From: Struthidea cinerea
Taxonomy: Eukaryota; Chordata; Aves; Passeriformes; Corcoracidae
NCBI GenBank assembly: GCA_013397865.1
Contig: VZTI01003778.1
Span: 373,160-437,159 of the forward strand
DNA length: 64,000 nt
Direction: 5' to 3'
Below are positions 25,101 through 36,800 of the stretch, one piece after another. The notes under the pieces were generated by a model. That model did no database searches. It was not told where the DNA came from and worked only from the letters and a program-made list of their open reading frames with translations. Positions within the stretch are counted from its first letter, which is position 1. Each line of letters starts with the position of its first letter. The position numbers were made by a program, and so were the translations under genes.

Positions 25101-26745
25101 GTGAAAATTGAGACTTGATCTTGAAGAAACATGTGAGTTTCAGAGAGGAACTTTGTCAGAAGCACCAACTGTTTAGGAGACATTTCCTGATCAGAGGAAA
25201 ATAAAAAAAGCAGCTGTAGCACTGATACATTGATCCTCCTATGTGAACTGCCCAGCTCTTTTTGAAAAGGTTGAACTAAAAGCTAACCCATATTACAGAG
25301 CCTCCTGCTGAATAGGTGTGTGCTGGCTTGTACCCCCAGCTCAGCCAACCAGGGAGAATACTGCCCCACTTTCCTTTCGCTCTCCATCACCATCAAATCA
25401 ACTCCTCCAGTTTCCCTCTTGTCCTTTTAGCTCTTGGCTGCTGCTAAGCCTCCCGAGGCTCAATTCACCCCCTGAGGAGAAAAAATGCTAGCTGGAAATC
25501 TCAGAGCAGAGATCAGAGAATGAGAAATGTGACCCCATCCCATTTCATAGCCTTTAGCCAAGACGTGACTCCTTGAGAAACAGAAAGATTGAGCCCACCA
25601 ACTGATGCATTCATCATATAACCAGAAACTCTGCTAAATAGATCCATTTTTAATTTCTGTTTTGCTGATTTTATTTCTTTCACTTCAGAAAAATGTTCTT
25701 GTCCTTCTGTGTGAGTGCATACACATTATTTATTTATCACCCTATGAATATCAATTTGATTCTTGTCCATAATTAAACTCTGCTGCTCTATATCAAATAT
25801 ACGCTGTCCCATCACTTCAAATATCTGTCACTGCCCTGCCAGGGCTGTGGTAGCAACAGTCCCTGAAAAAAGGATGCCCCTTTTTGGTTCACCCCTTGGG
25901 CCCAGGACTGCCACTGCATCTCCTGCTACAGCTGGATTTTCCCTCCCCAGCTCCTGACATGCCTTTCCCTCTTGATTTTCAAATAACTGTAGCGATGGGT
26001 ATTTCAAGAAAGATTTGCACTTGAAAGTTTGCCAATTATTCCTTCTTTGCAGAAATCTCAAAGGGGAGGAGTCCACAGCCTGGGTCTGGTAGGGGATAAT
26101 ACTTGTTTCACCCGGAAAACAACAGCATCGGCAACTGATTAAACACTGATATGGGAGGCCTGACAGCAAAATTGGTAGCCTTGCCTGAATAAATATTAGA
26201 TCAGAGGGATTAGTTGGGTTTCGTTAATGTTATAAACTATTAAAGGGGAAAAGTTGGAGGGTGAGATCATTAGTGCAACACAACTTTTGTAGAGAAAGAA
26301 AACCAAGAAAAAAGAGAAAGGAAGAACATTTTTTTCCCAGCCCATTTGCCGCAGCAGCAGGAACCTGAGCAGAAAATGTGGTTTTGCTTTTTTTGGGTGT
26401 TCTGTGGGGCTGTGGGCTGATCCTGTTCCATTAATATGGCCAGCCAAAGAAAGGGCCGTAGCAGCTCTTTGTGTGGGTTCTCATCACATCAGATAGGAAC
26501 CTGTTCATTCCCTCCTCATCAGTGTTGATTTACAAGCTCTTGCCCATATGCTATCCCTCAAAAGGAAAAGCACAGACAGAATAAAATGGTTTTGAAGGAG
26601 TTTGTGCCCAACATTTTGTGGCTTGTGCTTTGACACATGATCAGAGTGAGTAAGCAGAAAAGCAAAGCAACAGCACCTGTTTATTGTGAGCGAGCTGTCC
26701 TCTCCAACTTTTCTACTTATATCCCAGCATACAACATGGCAACCC
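22171..26745. other. Non-coding stretch, no gene seen
   Basis: No gene or transposon is recognised. Homopolymers lie at 23160-23173 (T) and 23772-23784 (A). A 119-codon frame at 23879-24238 is hydrophilic and domain-less, and the opposite strand is open over much of it. A 10-bp-arm hairpin lies at 22651-22681. Confidence 0.6.
22651..22681. repeat. Perfect 10-bp inverted repeat
   Basis: CAAACCATTA (22651-22660) and TAATGGTTTG (22672-22681) are exact reverse complements separated by 11 bases. The arms contain TAATGG/CCATTA homeodomain-like cores. They may be a paired protein-binding site rather than an RNA hairpin. Confidence 0.8.
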
Positions 26746-26749
26746 ACAT

Positions 26750-26900
26750 GCATTAGAAATTAAACTGTAAATGAGCCTTTTCCATTTCCTTTCTGAGTAA
26801 GGATTAGCATATTTTAAAACGTGCTCAGGGGTTTTGCACTTTCTGTAATGAAACCTGTTCAAACAGATAATTGATATGCAGCCACTAAATAAACACTAAA
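26750..26900. promoter_or_regulatory. Candidate conserved non-coding element
   Basis: Repeat-free AT-rich sequence with AGGATTAGCATATTTTAAAA and CAGATAATTGATATGCAG motifs (GATA, K50 homeodomain and POU-like cores). It is judged by texture only. Confidence 0.18.
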
Positions 26901-27304
26901 TAAACATCTGACTGGAGGAACAATGTTCTCTCCGTCTTTTTTTTTTTGGTGATAAATTATTCTGCTCCTTCCCGTAAACATTTCTTACCAGTGACAATTT
27001 CCATTGCAGTGGGCAGGCACCACAATAAAGCAGAAGCAGGTAAAAGAGCAGAACAAGCATTTGAGCCTGAGTAAGAAATACTGAAATCCCCCAAGAGCAT
27101 GGCAGAGAGGGGAAGGGTGGTCTGAGCAGCACCTCCACCCTTTTGTACCACTAAAAATACCCCCCAGCCTTTGTCCTCCATGCCACAGCATGGAAGAAAA
27201 GCGCTCCTGTCTCTTTGTCAAAGGCAGCTCCAGACCAAATGCCGGACCAACACATTCCCACTCAGGTTCCTTCTTCTGCTCCAAATGTGCTGGGGCAAAG
27301 AAAG

Positions 27305-27348
27305 TTCTTCCTTTCTCTTTTTTCTTGTTTTTCTTTTTTTCTTTCTCT
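27305..27348 (+). repeat. TTTC-rich pyrimidine tract
   Basis: About 44 bases of almost pure C/T with a single G near 27327. It lies directly upstream of the inverted repeat at 27358. Confidence 0.8.
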
Positions 27349-27357
27349 AAAAGACTT

Positions 27358-27392
27358 GAACTTAAATAAGTTACTTGAACTTATTTAAGTTC
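27358..27392. repeat. Perfect 15-bp inverted repeat
   Basis: GAACTTAAATAAGTT (27358-27372) and AACTTATTTAAGTTC (27378-27392) are exact reverse complements with a 5-base spacer. ACTTGAACTTA also occurs twice as a direct repeat (from 27354 and 27374). The structure thus combines inverted and direct symmetry. No coding or known repeat family was identified. Confidence 0.85.
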
Positions 27393-29339
27393 CCCTGTGG
27401 ACATTTGTAGCAGTAAGGAACCAAATGGCTATTTAGAGAAACTTAAGCCAAGGACAACTCTTCTTGGGTTTCGTAACTCTTACGCTTCCAGTGGGATTAA
27501 CCCCCTTCAACTGAACAACTTTTGCAGTCCCACAGCCTGCCAGACCCCAGTACCCCTCCTGCAAATGTCTTGTGAACACAAGCTCACCCAAACAATGCAG
27601 CAGCAATTACCTAAATAAGATCCTACCAAATAACTCAGGTTGAACCTAATGAGTTTCTGAGTGCTTGAACAAACATGATCTATCACATGGGGAATGGGGT
27701 GCCTGCTAGAGTACCATGTCCTCTGCTTGGCCCAACTCCAACAGTGATTAATCTGTCATCTTTCGTTACATTGCCACCAGGCATGTAAATATATTCTGAA
27801 TCTCACGTCTAACAAAACAGTGTCACTGCACTGACAGAAGACTTGGCCTGATGGTCTCCAAATATCTACTTTGATTCAAGGCACTTCAGCCAATTAAAAT
27901 GGGACGTCCAGACAAGATTAGTTTGAATACAGCAGTGAAGCGTTTGTTCTCCAGGGGTTTTTTTAGGTGACAATGCACAGAAACAGATGAATTACTCTGA
28001 CCATAATTTAGAGTAGAAACAGAAACATTACACATTCAATTCAAACATAGGTAGTATAATAGCCCCCTTAATAAACATGAAATAACTCCAAAATTAAAAC
28101 CAGGCATCTCTGAAGTCCCTAAAAGCAGATGAAAAGCATGAACCTTCCTGGGAAAGTCCTAATTTCCCCCTCAGACTGAGCCTGCATGCAGCACAGCCAG
28201 CAAACAAGACAAGAGCTTTTCGAAGCAGGGAAAAGCGTGGCTGTGTGTGGAAGCACCAGCCCAGATCATGAATTTGCAGAAGTCAGCTTGGTGAGAGTCA
28301 GCACATGCCAGCTGACAGTTATGGCAGGTGTAAAAGCACTTATTGCCGTTCAAAATGCAAAGAGGGGCTTAAAGTAATTTGTGGGGGAGATTTTTTTGTT
28401 TTGTTTTAATCAGAAAGCATCTGCCATTCTGTCACCAGCACTAATAGCTCTAACTGCCACAGTCACATTATTTAAATGTGTGGCTGTGCTACCTTCATCT
28501 CCAGCCTAATGGTGTCGGAACCAAAAAAACGAGTGTCTCCCTCCATAGTCCCTGTGTACAACAAGCGGTGCGTACCCTGCATCCAGCAAGGCACACGTAG
28601 GATCGAAGTAATTACCATTGGCTGTGGTGAAGCAGCTTCAGGACTGTACTTTCACATGCCACTGGCCAAGCAGACAGCTGCAAACTCACTGGCTCGAGGA
28701 GAAGCTGAGCTACAAGAAACCCAATTGCAGTGCTTTAGGGATTTGTTCCGCACAAGCTGTAACCATGGTGGTCCGTGGGGAGCCACCACACTCTCCTGCA
28801 GCACGAGCAAGCACATTGCAGGCTCACCTCTGCACCAAGTATTCGCTTACCAATGCTTGGACCTTTTCTCCCCTACTCAAAAAGCCAAACAATTTTCAAA
28901 GTAAAGTGGGTTACATCTTGAAACTCATGGCAGATTCCCCTACTAGGACTGGTAAAAAAATCCTCTTCCTTAATAATAATATTTTCTGGTTTAGTATAAA
29001 CTCATGCAGCTATGATTACTGGGTTTATAACACTCAGGGCAAAATAAGTACCGGCCACCAGTGTGCAGCAACAATGCTTTGTCCCTTACTTCCTGCTCCA
29101 GTCAGAATCCTGAAAAATGAACTCTTTGTTTTTAACCCAAGGTCAAGTGAGTGTTTAAACAAGGAGATAATTTTTATTTCACACTTCCAATCACTTTTCA
29201 ATTTTTCTCTTTGGAGGGTATGAAGTAGGCACCGGTAGGATTTAGCAAAAAGCAGCAGCAGCCCAGAAGGGGTTAATCCAAGACACAGAGGTTAAAACCT
29301 GGCTTGCTGACAGATCATACAGAGGCCATTTGGTATGTC

Positions 29340-29700
29340 ATGCTTCCAATGGTTACTTAAAGGAAATTACATATAATTAATCCGCAATAGCTACCTTGCC
29401 TCATTCTAATTAAATGTCTGAACACTTATTTTAAGATAAGCTTTTCTAGAAATTAACACAAGTTCAGGGTGATTTTTTTTTAGAAGGCAGCAATACCATG
29501 TTTATTACTTACGTAAATTTCCTTAATTATACCCTAACTAGGTTATCTTCTTTATTGCATTTCAATCCTTCTAAGAGTCAGTAGCTCTTTAATTAAGTTG
29601 AAAGAGTAAGAGGTGTCTCGTTAATTGTAAATTAAATAGATTTGAATAGACAATAGATTGCAAATGGGAGATGCGCTTTTAAGTGCTACGGAGGAGTCAC
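29340..29700. promoter_or_regulatory. Candidate homeodomain-rich enhancer
   Basis: This block has the highest density of TAATTA-type cores I noticed: ATATAATTAATCC, CTAATTAAATG, CCTTAATTATACC, CTTTAATTAAGTTG and CGTTAATTGTAAATTAAAT within 360 bases. It is free of transposons and simple repeats. Dense Q50 homeodomain cores in a gene-poor region fit a developmental enhancer. Only cross-species alignment can establish that. Confidence 0.35.
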
Positions 29701-30525
29701 TGGAAGGCTTCAGTGTAGCATTTGCTTTGCTTAGTTGGCAAAAAAGGAAACATCCAAACCCTCCTAACCTTTGCTCCAGAGATCTTCCAGCTCACTAGTG
29801 GCCCATCAGCCTTCAAACAACTTCTCAAGGAAAGTTTTAAGAAAGATTAAAAAGAAAAAATCCCCCCATCTATCCAGAACTATGATGATGTGGTGAGCAG
29901 TGCAAGCTCAACTTAGAAATTACTTCATTAAACTTCTTTCTGAGGGAGATTTGAGGGCACCCATCACACAGACTGTCACGGGTTACCTGGCACCGGTAGG
30001 ACAGGCCATGGGCAAAAGTTCATCTTCTTGTGTACAACTTTCTTCGTGTGCCTTAAAAAGATGCCAGGGATGCTCTGAATTATAGATGTATTGAAAGATG
30101 CACATTCTCACATGCTTGTATGATATTGTTGGCATTAGTTCCAAGACCTATAAATCAAATACATTCCATACCTAGAAATAAATTATTGTTAAAAGCTATT
30201 ACTGCTAATCATTACTGCTAACGTCCCAATGTTGCCAGAAAGACAAGCAGAACTGTTACTCCTCACTAGGGCAGAGTATATACTGTGTATGGTTTTTTTT
30301 CCCAAATTAGAAGTCAAATTGATCATCTCTGCCATTAGGAGTTATGGCTCACAGAATTTTATCACTCCTGTAATGTGCTGTGAAAATGCAATAAGGGAAT
30401 AAAACAGAACAGCAACAGTAATTTGTTATGAAACACACCAATATTGAATGTGTCTAGAGCCTATTGATAAACAGATTTATTGTAACAACCAGTGGATGTT
30501 ATGATCACCGTAGTGTTAATCTTTG
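29701..30525. other. Non-coding stretch
   Basis: Nothing recognisable. AT-rich without repeats. Confidence 0.6.
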
Positions 30526-30529
30526 TACG

Positions 30530-30800
30530 ACCAATTTTCCTCATGGTATACTGGGGGAGCCGGATGCCCATTAATGTAAATGGGAAGTGAAAGCAGACCT
30601 GTGACCGGTGTAATCAGACACCTCAAAGCCATCAGACCTTCAGCAACTTATCCACCTTCATGCACATCCCTCGGAATCTCCTCCGCCACTTCATATCTCA
30701 GTGTAATGCAGCAAGAGGGTAGCACCGGCATGAATTGGACACATCTTAGGCTTTTACTGAACGGCATTAAAATTAATGAACACATACATTAAAATATCCC
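30530..30800. promoter_or_regulatory. Candidate conserved non-coding element
   Basis: A mixed-composition block with scattered CpGs (CACCGTAG, GTACGACC, GAGCCGGATG, GACCGGTG, CTCCGCC, CACCGGC, AACGGC) in a CpG-poor setting. It also has CCCATTAATGTAAATGGG, a near-palindromic ATTAAT-type site at 30567-30584, and AAAATTAATGAAC. The 70-codon frame through it is not convincing as an exon. Retained CpGs outside an island can indicate constraint, but this is inference. Confidence 0.3.
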
Positions 30801-33800
30801 AGTTTAAGATACTCCTAAATGTGCTCACTTGATTTAAAGAAACATTCTGCTTGAGAGGGATAAATCAGCTTAAGAGAAGTAATCCTATTTTTGCATGTCT
30901 AGATAAAAAAGAACCCATAGATCAGGAAGCCCAGAGAACACACACAGGCATGCCTGTGAAGGGCTCATATACCCTCCAAGCAGAAGTAGTCGAGAGAAGA
31001 CAAACACTGTGCAGAAATCCATTCCTCAGCATTTACAGCATAAGGGATTTTTTCACCTTGGGGACCTGTGGAGATGGGGGTGGGAAGAACCAAAAGTCAA
31101 TGTTTTACAAATTATTTTCCAAATAATTGCAATTTCCCTAGCTCACCATCAGCTACTAGTGAACAATTAGCTTGCATCCCCTTGGGCTACTCATTGTAGA
31201 GATTTTTTTAGTTTGTTCAGAAGCCTTTATAAATTGAAAACTCAAGTTTCCTCCATAGCATTGCAAGGAGAAGCAACTCAAGGATGACTTTTTAACATTC
31301 ATAGTGACACAAATAAATGGGCTACTTGTGGTCACAGATAAACAAGAGTCCAACAGCCTAGATGCCAGATCTTAATACAGCAGGGAATGCAGCATCAGTC
31401 CTGTGGAGGAAGGGAGCTATTCATAGTTCACAGACATTTGTGTAGCATCTAACAATAAAATTTCAGGTTGGGAAGCAGCAGTACCTGGGACCATTGCTTA
31501 ACAAAAGATCCACATGAAATTACACTGTGCCATCAACACTAATGAAAATTGAGGCATTTTTCTGGGACTTCTGGAGGGATAATGCTCACAGCTCTGTGCA
31601 CACTTGTCTCTCTTGTCCCAAGCTTCCCCAAACTCCAGCATTTGCCCTTCCCAAAGGCACTGCCATGGCTGGCATAGGTGCACTGGAAAAGGGCTCTGTC
31701 AGTGCTTATGGATCTGTTCCACCACAATCCAACCTGGGCAATGTTTTCTACATCTCCATAAAAGGCAAGTTTGCATTTTCTAGCTTTTTTTTTTTTTTCC
31801 CCAGCTACAGTGTTTGAGCTCTTATTCAAGGAGTATTGTGAAAAGGAAAAGATGACAGCTCTGTTAGACATGTGATTTTCAGGCTGACAGTTTCCCTTTC
31901 ATTTTAAGGAGATGAAAAACATTTCAGTGTCAGACAGATTGAGTTTTAACAACATGATAAACAGGCCCATTTGTTGATCTCAGGTCCTCGCTATCCATCT
32001 TCAATTAGCATGGTAAAAAGGTGGCTTGCATCCAGTGTCAGACATTTGTATAAGCAGCACATGCCCTTGCAGTTGGAATCAATGTTTGCCATTGATATAT
32101 CAGGCAGGGTAATTTATGGTTTGACACTCACCTCACATAATCAGAAGAAATCGGGTACCTTTTGAAAATATCTCTCTCTTTCAAAAACCAAAAGTCTCTC
32201 TAAGATTTATAGTGAGTAAAGTAATCATGATATTATAAGAGCAAAAGAAAAAATGTGTGATGTTTCACCATGAAAAAGTGCAGCGGATTTTGGAGCCAGC
32301 ATAGAGCACCACAGTGATTCTACTAATGCAGATATGCCAAGGCCATTTCTGTCTGGGGCCTCTTAGTGATGGGCAGTATGATTTAATTTCTTTCCTACCT
32401 CCTAATAAAATTAGGATTGGCTAGTCCTGATTTAAAACCTCCTCACAACATGTCAGTTTTTACATAACAAGAAAAGACAGACTGAAAAACGAAGTCCATT
32501 TCAGAAGAAGGAAAGAAGATAGCTCTAACTGGGAAGATTTCAGGATTTCTCAGAGGGAGCCTGGGCAGAAGTTCCTTGGGTAGCTGTGTGCAAACCAGAC
32601 ATGCAATGTACAAATACCAAAAGAATGCAGTACCATAGAGAGTTACATGGCAGATAATTTCTTTTGATTTCAGCTATTTAAACAGCCGTCTTATCAAATG
32701 GGATGGTGTTTCTTACTACATCAAGGTGTTTAATGAGATGAAGTGTGGTTAGTGGGAGCTGAGCTCCCATAACAGTCCAGGCCTTTACTTGTACTGCACA
32801 TTGAACACATTGCTCAGCGGAGGATGTTTTCTCAGCCTTGCGTGACTCCCATATAGACCAAAACAGCAAGGAGAAAAATTAGGCTATTTTCTCATTGGAA
32901 AGATGAGAAAATTTTAATGGTACTATTGACTCCTAGATAATAATGGCAGCTTAAATGATATTTAAGATTAAGGTGCGTATTTGATAGTTAAAACTAAAAA
33001 TGGACAGACTTTCCTGATGGAGTCAGCAAACCCTGACATCTTATTTATTTTAAAAGACCTGAGGGCTGCTCAGATAATTGGAAAGAATGCAGTAGTCTAC
33101 TAATATCTAGTAGCACAGAAGTGACAAATGCATAGTCTAAACTCAGATTTTTTTGAGAAAATAGTCACAACTTCTACCTCTCTGGGCACAGACAATATAG
33201 GGTTTATAGTTAGTAAAACCTGTCCTCTTTTTTGTACAATAGTGGTGACTAAACAGACATTTTAAAATAAAAAAGAAAATCAAATCCAAATGGTGTTTGG
33301 CAAGTACACTTGCCAACTGTCTTATACAGTAAATGGAGCCATCTGAATATTCAAATACCCCTGTTTTTCAATGCATGCAGAAAATAAAATCTCAGACCAA
33401 AATGTTTTGAGCAGAAACCAAGAGATGCTCATTAAACCAGTGCTCCTGGTCAGCAGTGTCTAAACTGATGGCTGCTCTTCTGAATACTATGCAATTCCAA
33501 CCCACCGAACCAAGCTATCCCAAGATCCCCCAGGATGACATCCCCCATGGTTGGGGGTCACCCATCCCCTTCCCATGTATCACCAGCACTGCACAAGCCC
33601 CTCTTGGTGCTGGTATGTGTGCCAGGGCTGAGATAAGCCATGGTCAGGCAGGGAGCCAGGTCATTTCATGGTGGCACCACCAGCAGCACCCAGCAACCTC
33701 CTCAGGTCCAGTTTACTCGGCTCAGTGTTACCACTCTGGAGCAGATGGCCATGACCAGTGGAGCCCAGATAAACCTGTTGCACAGCCCTGCATAGACGTG

Positions 33801-36800
33801 AACCCTCCCATGCCCAAACTCAAAGATTACAAGGGTCCATCTGACCCTGCAGCCTGTCTCCAACAGGGACCCTGAGCAAATACCCAGAAAACACTAAGAA
33901 CAGGGTAAACATCAGAACAGGAACCTTGTGAGAATTCCTCTGTTCCTAACCAAAATGATCTCCTAAACCAGTTCATGTTTCTGGCTATGCAGTGGCCCCC
34001 AAGAGTTCTCTTACCTAAACACTTAGTCTTTTCTGTTCTACACAAAATTCAGGAAAGCCAGTACTGAGCACACAGGCTGAAGTGAAGCTTGACTTCAGCA
34101 GAGCTGAGCACAGACTCGTACTGGCTGAGACCCATGTGGATACACGGCAAAAACACAAAGCACAGAAATGGGACGAATGATAAGTCTGCAGTCTGATTTC
34201 CTTGCATAGTTACAAGCTGCCTCATCTTCAGAACGTGGGGTAATTTAGATCAAAATAAAACATAAATAGAGGTATTAACCCTATTCAAAGCAGCACACTG
34301 TCAACAGCATCAAAACCAATACCAAAACAACTAGTCCAACAATAGGAAAATTATAAAATTTCATTTCTTTTCATATTTAACTAATAAAGACTTGCAACAT
34401 ATATAGAAGTAAAACCAAAGGGATATAAGCTCAGCACAATGGAGAAAAGCTCCTTCCAGTCTACCACTGAATCTCTCTCCAACCAGTTTCTCACTATCCT
34501 GGCTTTCCACTGCAATAGCTTGTGCAAAAAATACTGTACTGCTTTTCCTTCCCCCTTTTAGTCTTTGCCTGAACTTATCCTTCCATCAGAAACTATTAAA
34601 AAAAATGCACCAAGGAAAATCTTGTTTCTACCATATCTTCCATATTTAACATAACTCAGACAAACAACCTGAACTGGGTTATGAAGTCATACTGCACCAC
34701 CATGAAACAAATTCTTACAAATTGCTTGATTAAAACAAACAACAAACTGTATGTCATACAGACAGGACAAACTCTTAAAAGTCAAGTTTGCTGATGGTAT
34801 GCATCTAATTCCTAATTACTCTTGTCCCAGTGGTTTGATTTAACATTCAAAAGTGCAGATTATCCTCTTACGCCCACTGAGTTTAGCAGCAGACTTCAGA
34901 GTGTTAAAGTTAGTTTTGGCTAACTCTGGTTTTCAATTAAAAACCAAACAATATCTACTATTTCCTCTCCACAGAAGGGAGATCCATTGGTGGCTTTAAT
35001 TATCTTGAAGTAATTAGTCAAAGCTCCTTTTTCCAGAGAATCTAACTTTCAGGAAACTCAGCATTTTAGCTTTATGAAAACATGCCATGCAGAAATTATT
35101 TCATAGACATCACCAGTCCTCCTACTTCAGATATGTGAATTCCTTTGTTCTTACTGCTCCAATTCTCCATCCTTCTCTACTGAAATTGGACCCTGTAGCT
35201 GTGATTGGGAAAGGTCTCCAAAGCCTAAAGGGAAGAGCAAACTGCTCCTCTACATGTCTCCTGCTACTAAAGTCCAGGCTTTTGCTGAGCCTGCTGCTGT
35301 CTCCCATTTCTTTTGTGGCTGCTTGGTGGAAAGTAGCCTGGCTATGACACAGTGATGTGCCTGAAGCTTCCAGCAAAGCTGGTTCCCTGCAAGTCCCTCC
35401 TGTTGGAGAAGTCATGGGACTGACACTCATAAGGCAGCTTGAAGAGCAGTTGGGGATATTTGGATTCAAGTCAAGGTGAGAAGAGCAAGTGGGAGATGGA
35501 AAGGGAGGCTGAACTGGTGCCACAAAGCAAGGGTGCTTATTATCTGATGAGAGTGAGATATTCACAGCCAGCCTTTGTAACAGCACTGAGGTTCACTCAA
35601 ACTGTCTCTCCTTCTGAAATTTACAACCCACAAACCATACAAAGGCCAAGGACCTCACTGTCCTGGCTGACTGTGTTACCCCAAATGAGGAGGCACATCA
35701 CAAATGAATGAGGCACAAAGTCGGCGGGGAAGCCAGGGCTCACATCATGTCACTTGCTACAATGACATAGATTATGGGTGAAGTGCCACAGATAGAAATA
35801 AAAGTATTTTTCAAACCCTGGAGGTGGAGGGGGGAACTTTCTAAGTCCTCTACGAAGTTCATTGCACCACCGTGCTAACTTCATGCATGATACCTATTTG
35901 CTTTCCCTGTGCTTTCCCGGCACACAGATGCAATTTTTAGCTCAATCTTTTAAGGCTGGGACTTTTTCCCTCCTAAATTGTGGTAGGGATGGCTCCATGC
36001 TAAATGCAAAGAGGACCCAAACAAAACAGGTCTGTAGGTTCTTTTCTTTGACTGCTAACATAAAGCTCCCATATAAGGAGGATCAATGCAACTCCTCCCT
36101 TTGCAAACCATCATCCACTCTATGCAGAGATCTTCAGTAATGATACAGTTTGTTACTGCTTATCTCCATCTTTAAAGCCCACCTGCCCTCTGGTTGCAGG
36201 GGCTGCAGTGGTGGCATCGCTGTGCCAAGTTACAGCTTTGTGACCAGCAAGAGAAGTGCACTCGCACACCCCCTGGTTCCTGTCCACCTGCTCACAGCCA
36301 GCTCTGCCTTTTCTGTCTGGGCACTGGTGCTGGGGTGGAACTCAGTGTTTCCCAAGGACAGGGACACCTGTTTCCCCTGACCTGGAGAGGAGCCTCTTCT
36401 ATGCTCCCTCCACATAGTGACAAGCACAGGGTGTGTTTTGTATTGCATGACACGACACAAGAAAGCAGCATCTGTGTGAGCAAGGAGATACAGGGAGCAG
36501 CAGAGACTGTGTTAAAAGATATGACTGTCTAGATACGAGAAAAAATGTTTCAATTATATGTCTAACATTGGGCATTTAAATCAGATGCAAGCAAAACAAA
36601 AGCAAAGAAAAAATCAAACAAATTAAGGCAAACTGACCATGCAAAACACTTTTACTCTCAGGCCTGCATTATCCAGTTTTTGCAGATATAGAGAGCTTAG
36701 ACTCTTCAGCACAACACACAGAATAACTCTGCACTTGATAAAATATAAAAGGCATCAATAAAACTTCATTACTGGTACTTAAACACTAACAGAAGATCGA

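Larger units (their letters stand above)
26905..29335. other. Non-coding stretch; overlapping open frames rejected
   Basis: No transposon is recognised. The largest plus-strand frames of the window outside repeats lie here (142 codons, 28476-28904, and 201 codons, 28618-29223). They overlap in different frames and show no domain. The downstream half of the 201-codon frame is AT-rich, unlike coding sequence. A pyrimidine tract (27305-27348) and an inverted repeat (27358-27392) are adjacent. Confidence 0.55.

Noticed and set aside
28476..29223. Overlapping plus-strand frames of 142 and 201 codons
   Set aside because: Two frames are open over the same bases, there is no domain, the 3' half is AT-rich, and there is no splice or promoter context.
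33456..33875. 139-codon frame rich in Pro, His and Gln
   Set aside because: It looked exon-like at first because the patch is GC-rich, but it has no domain and no splice sites that bound it.
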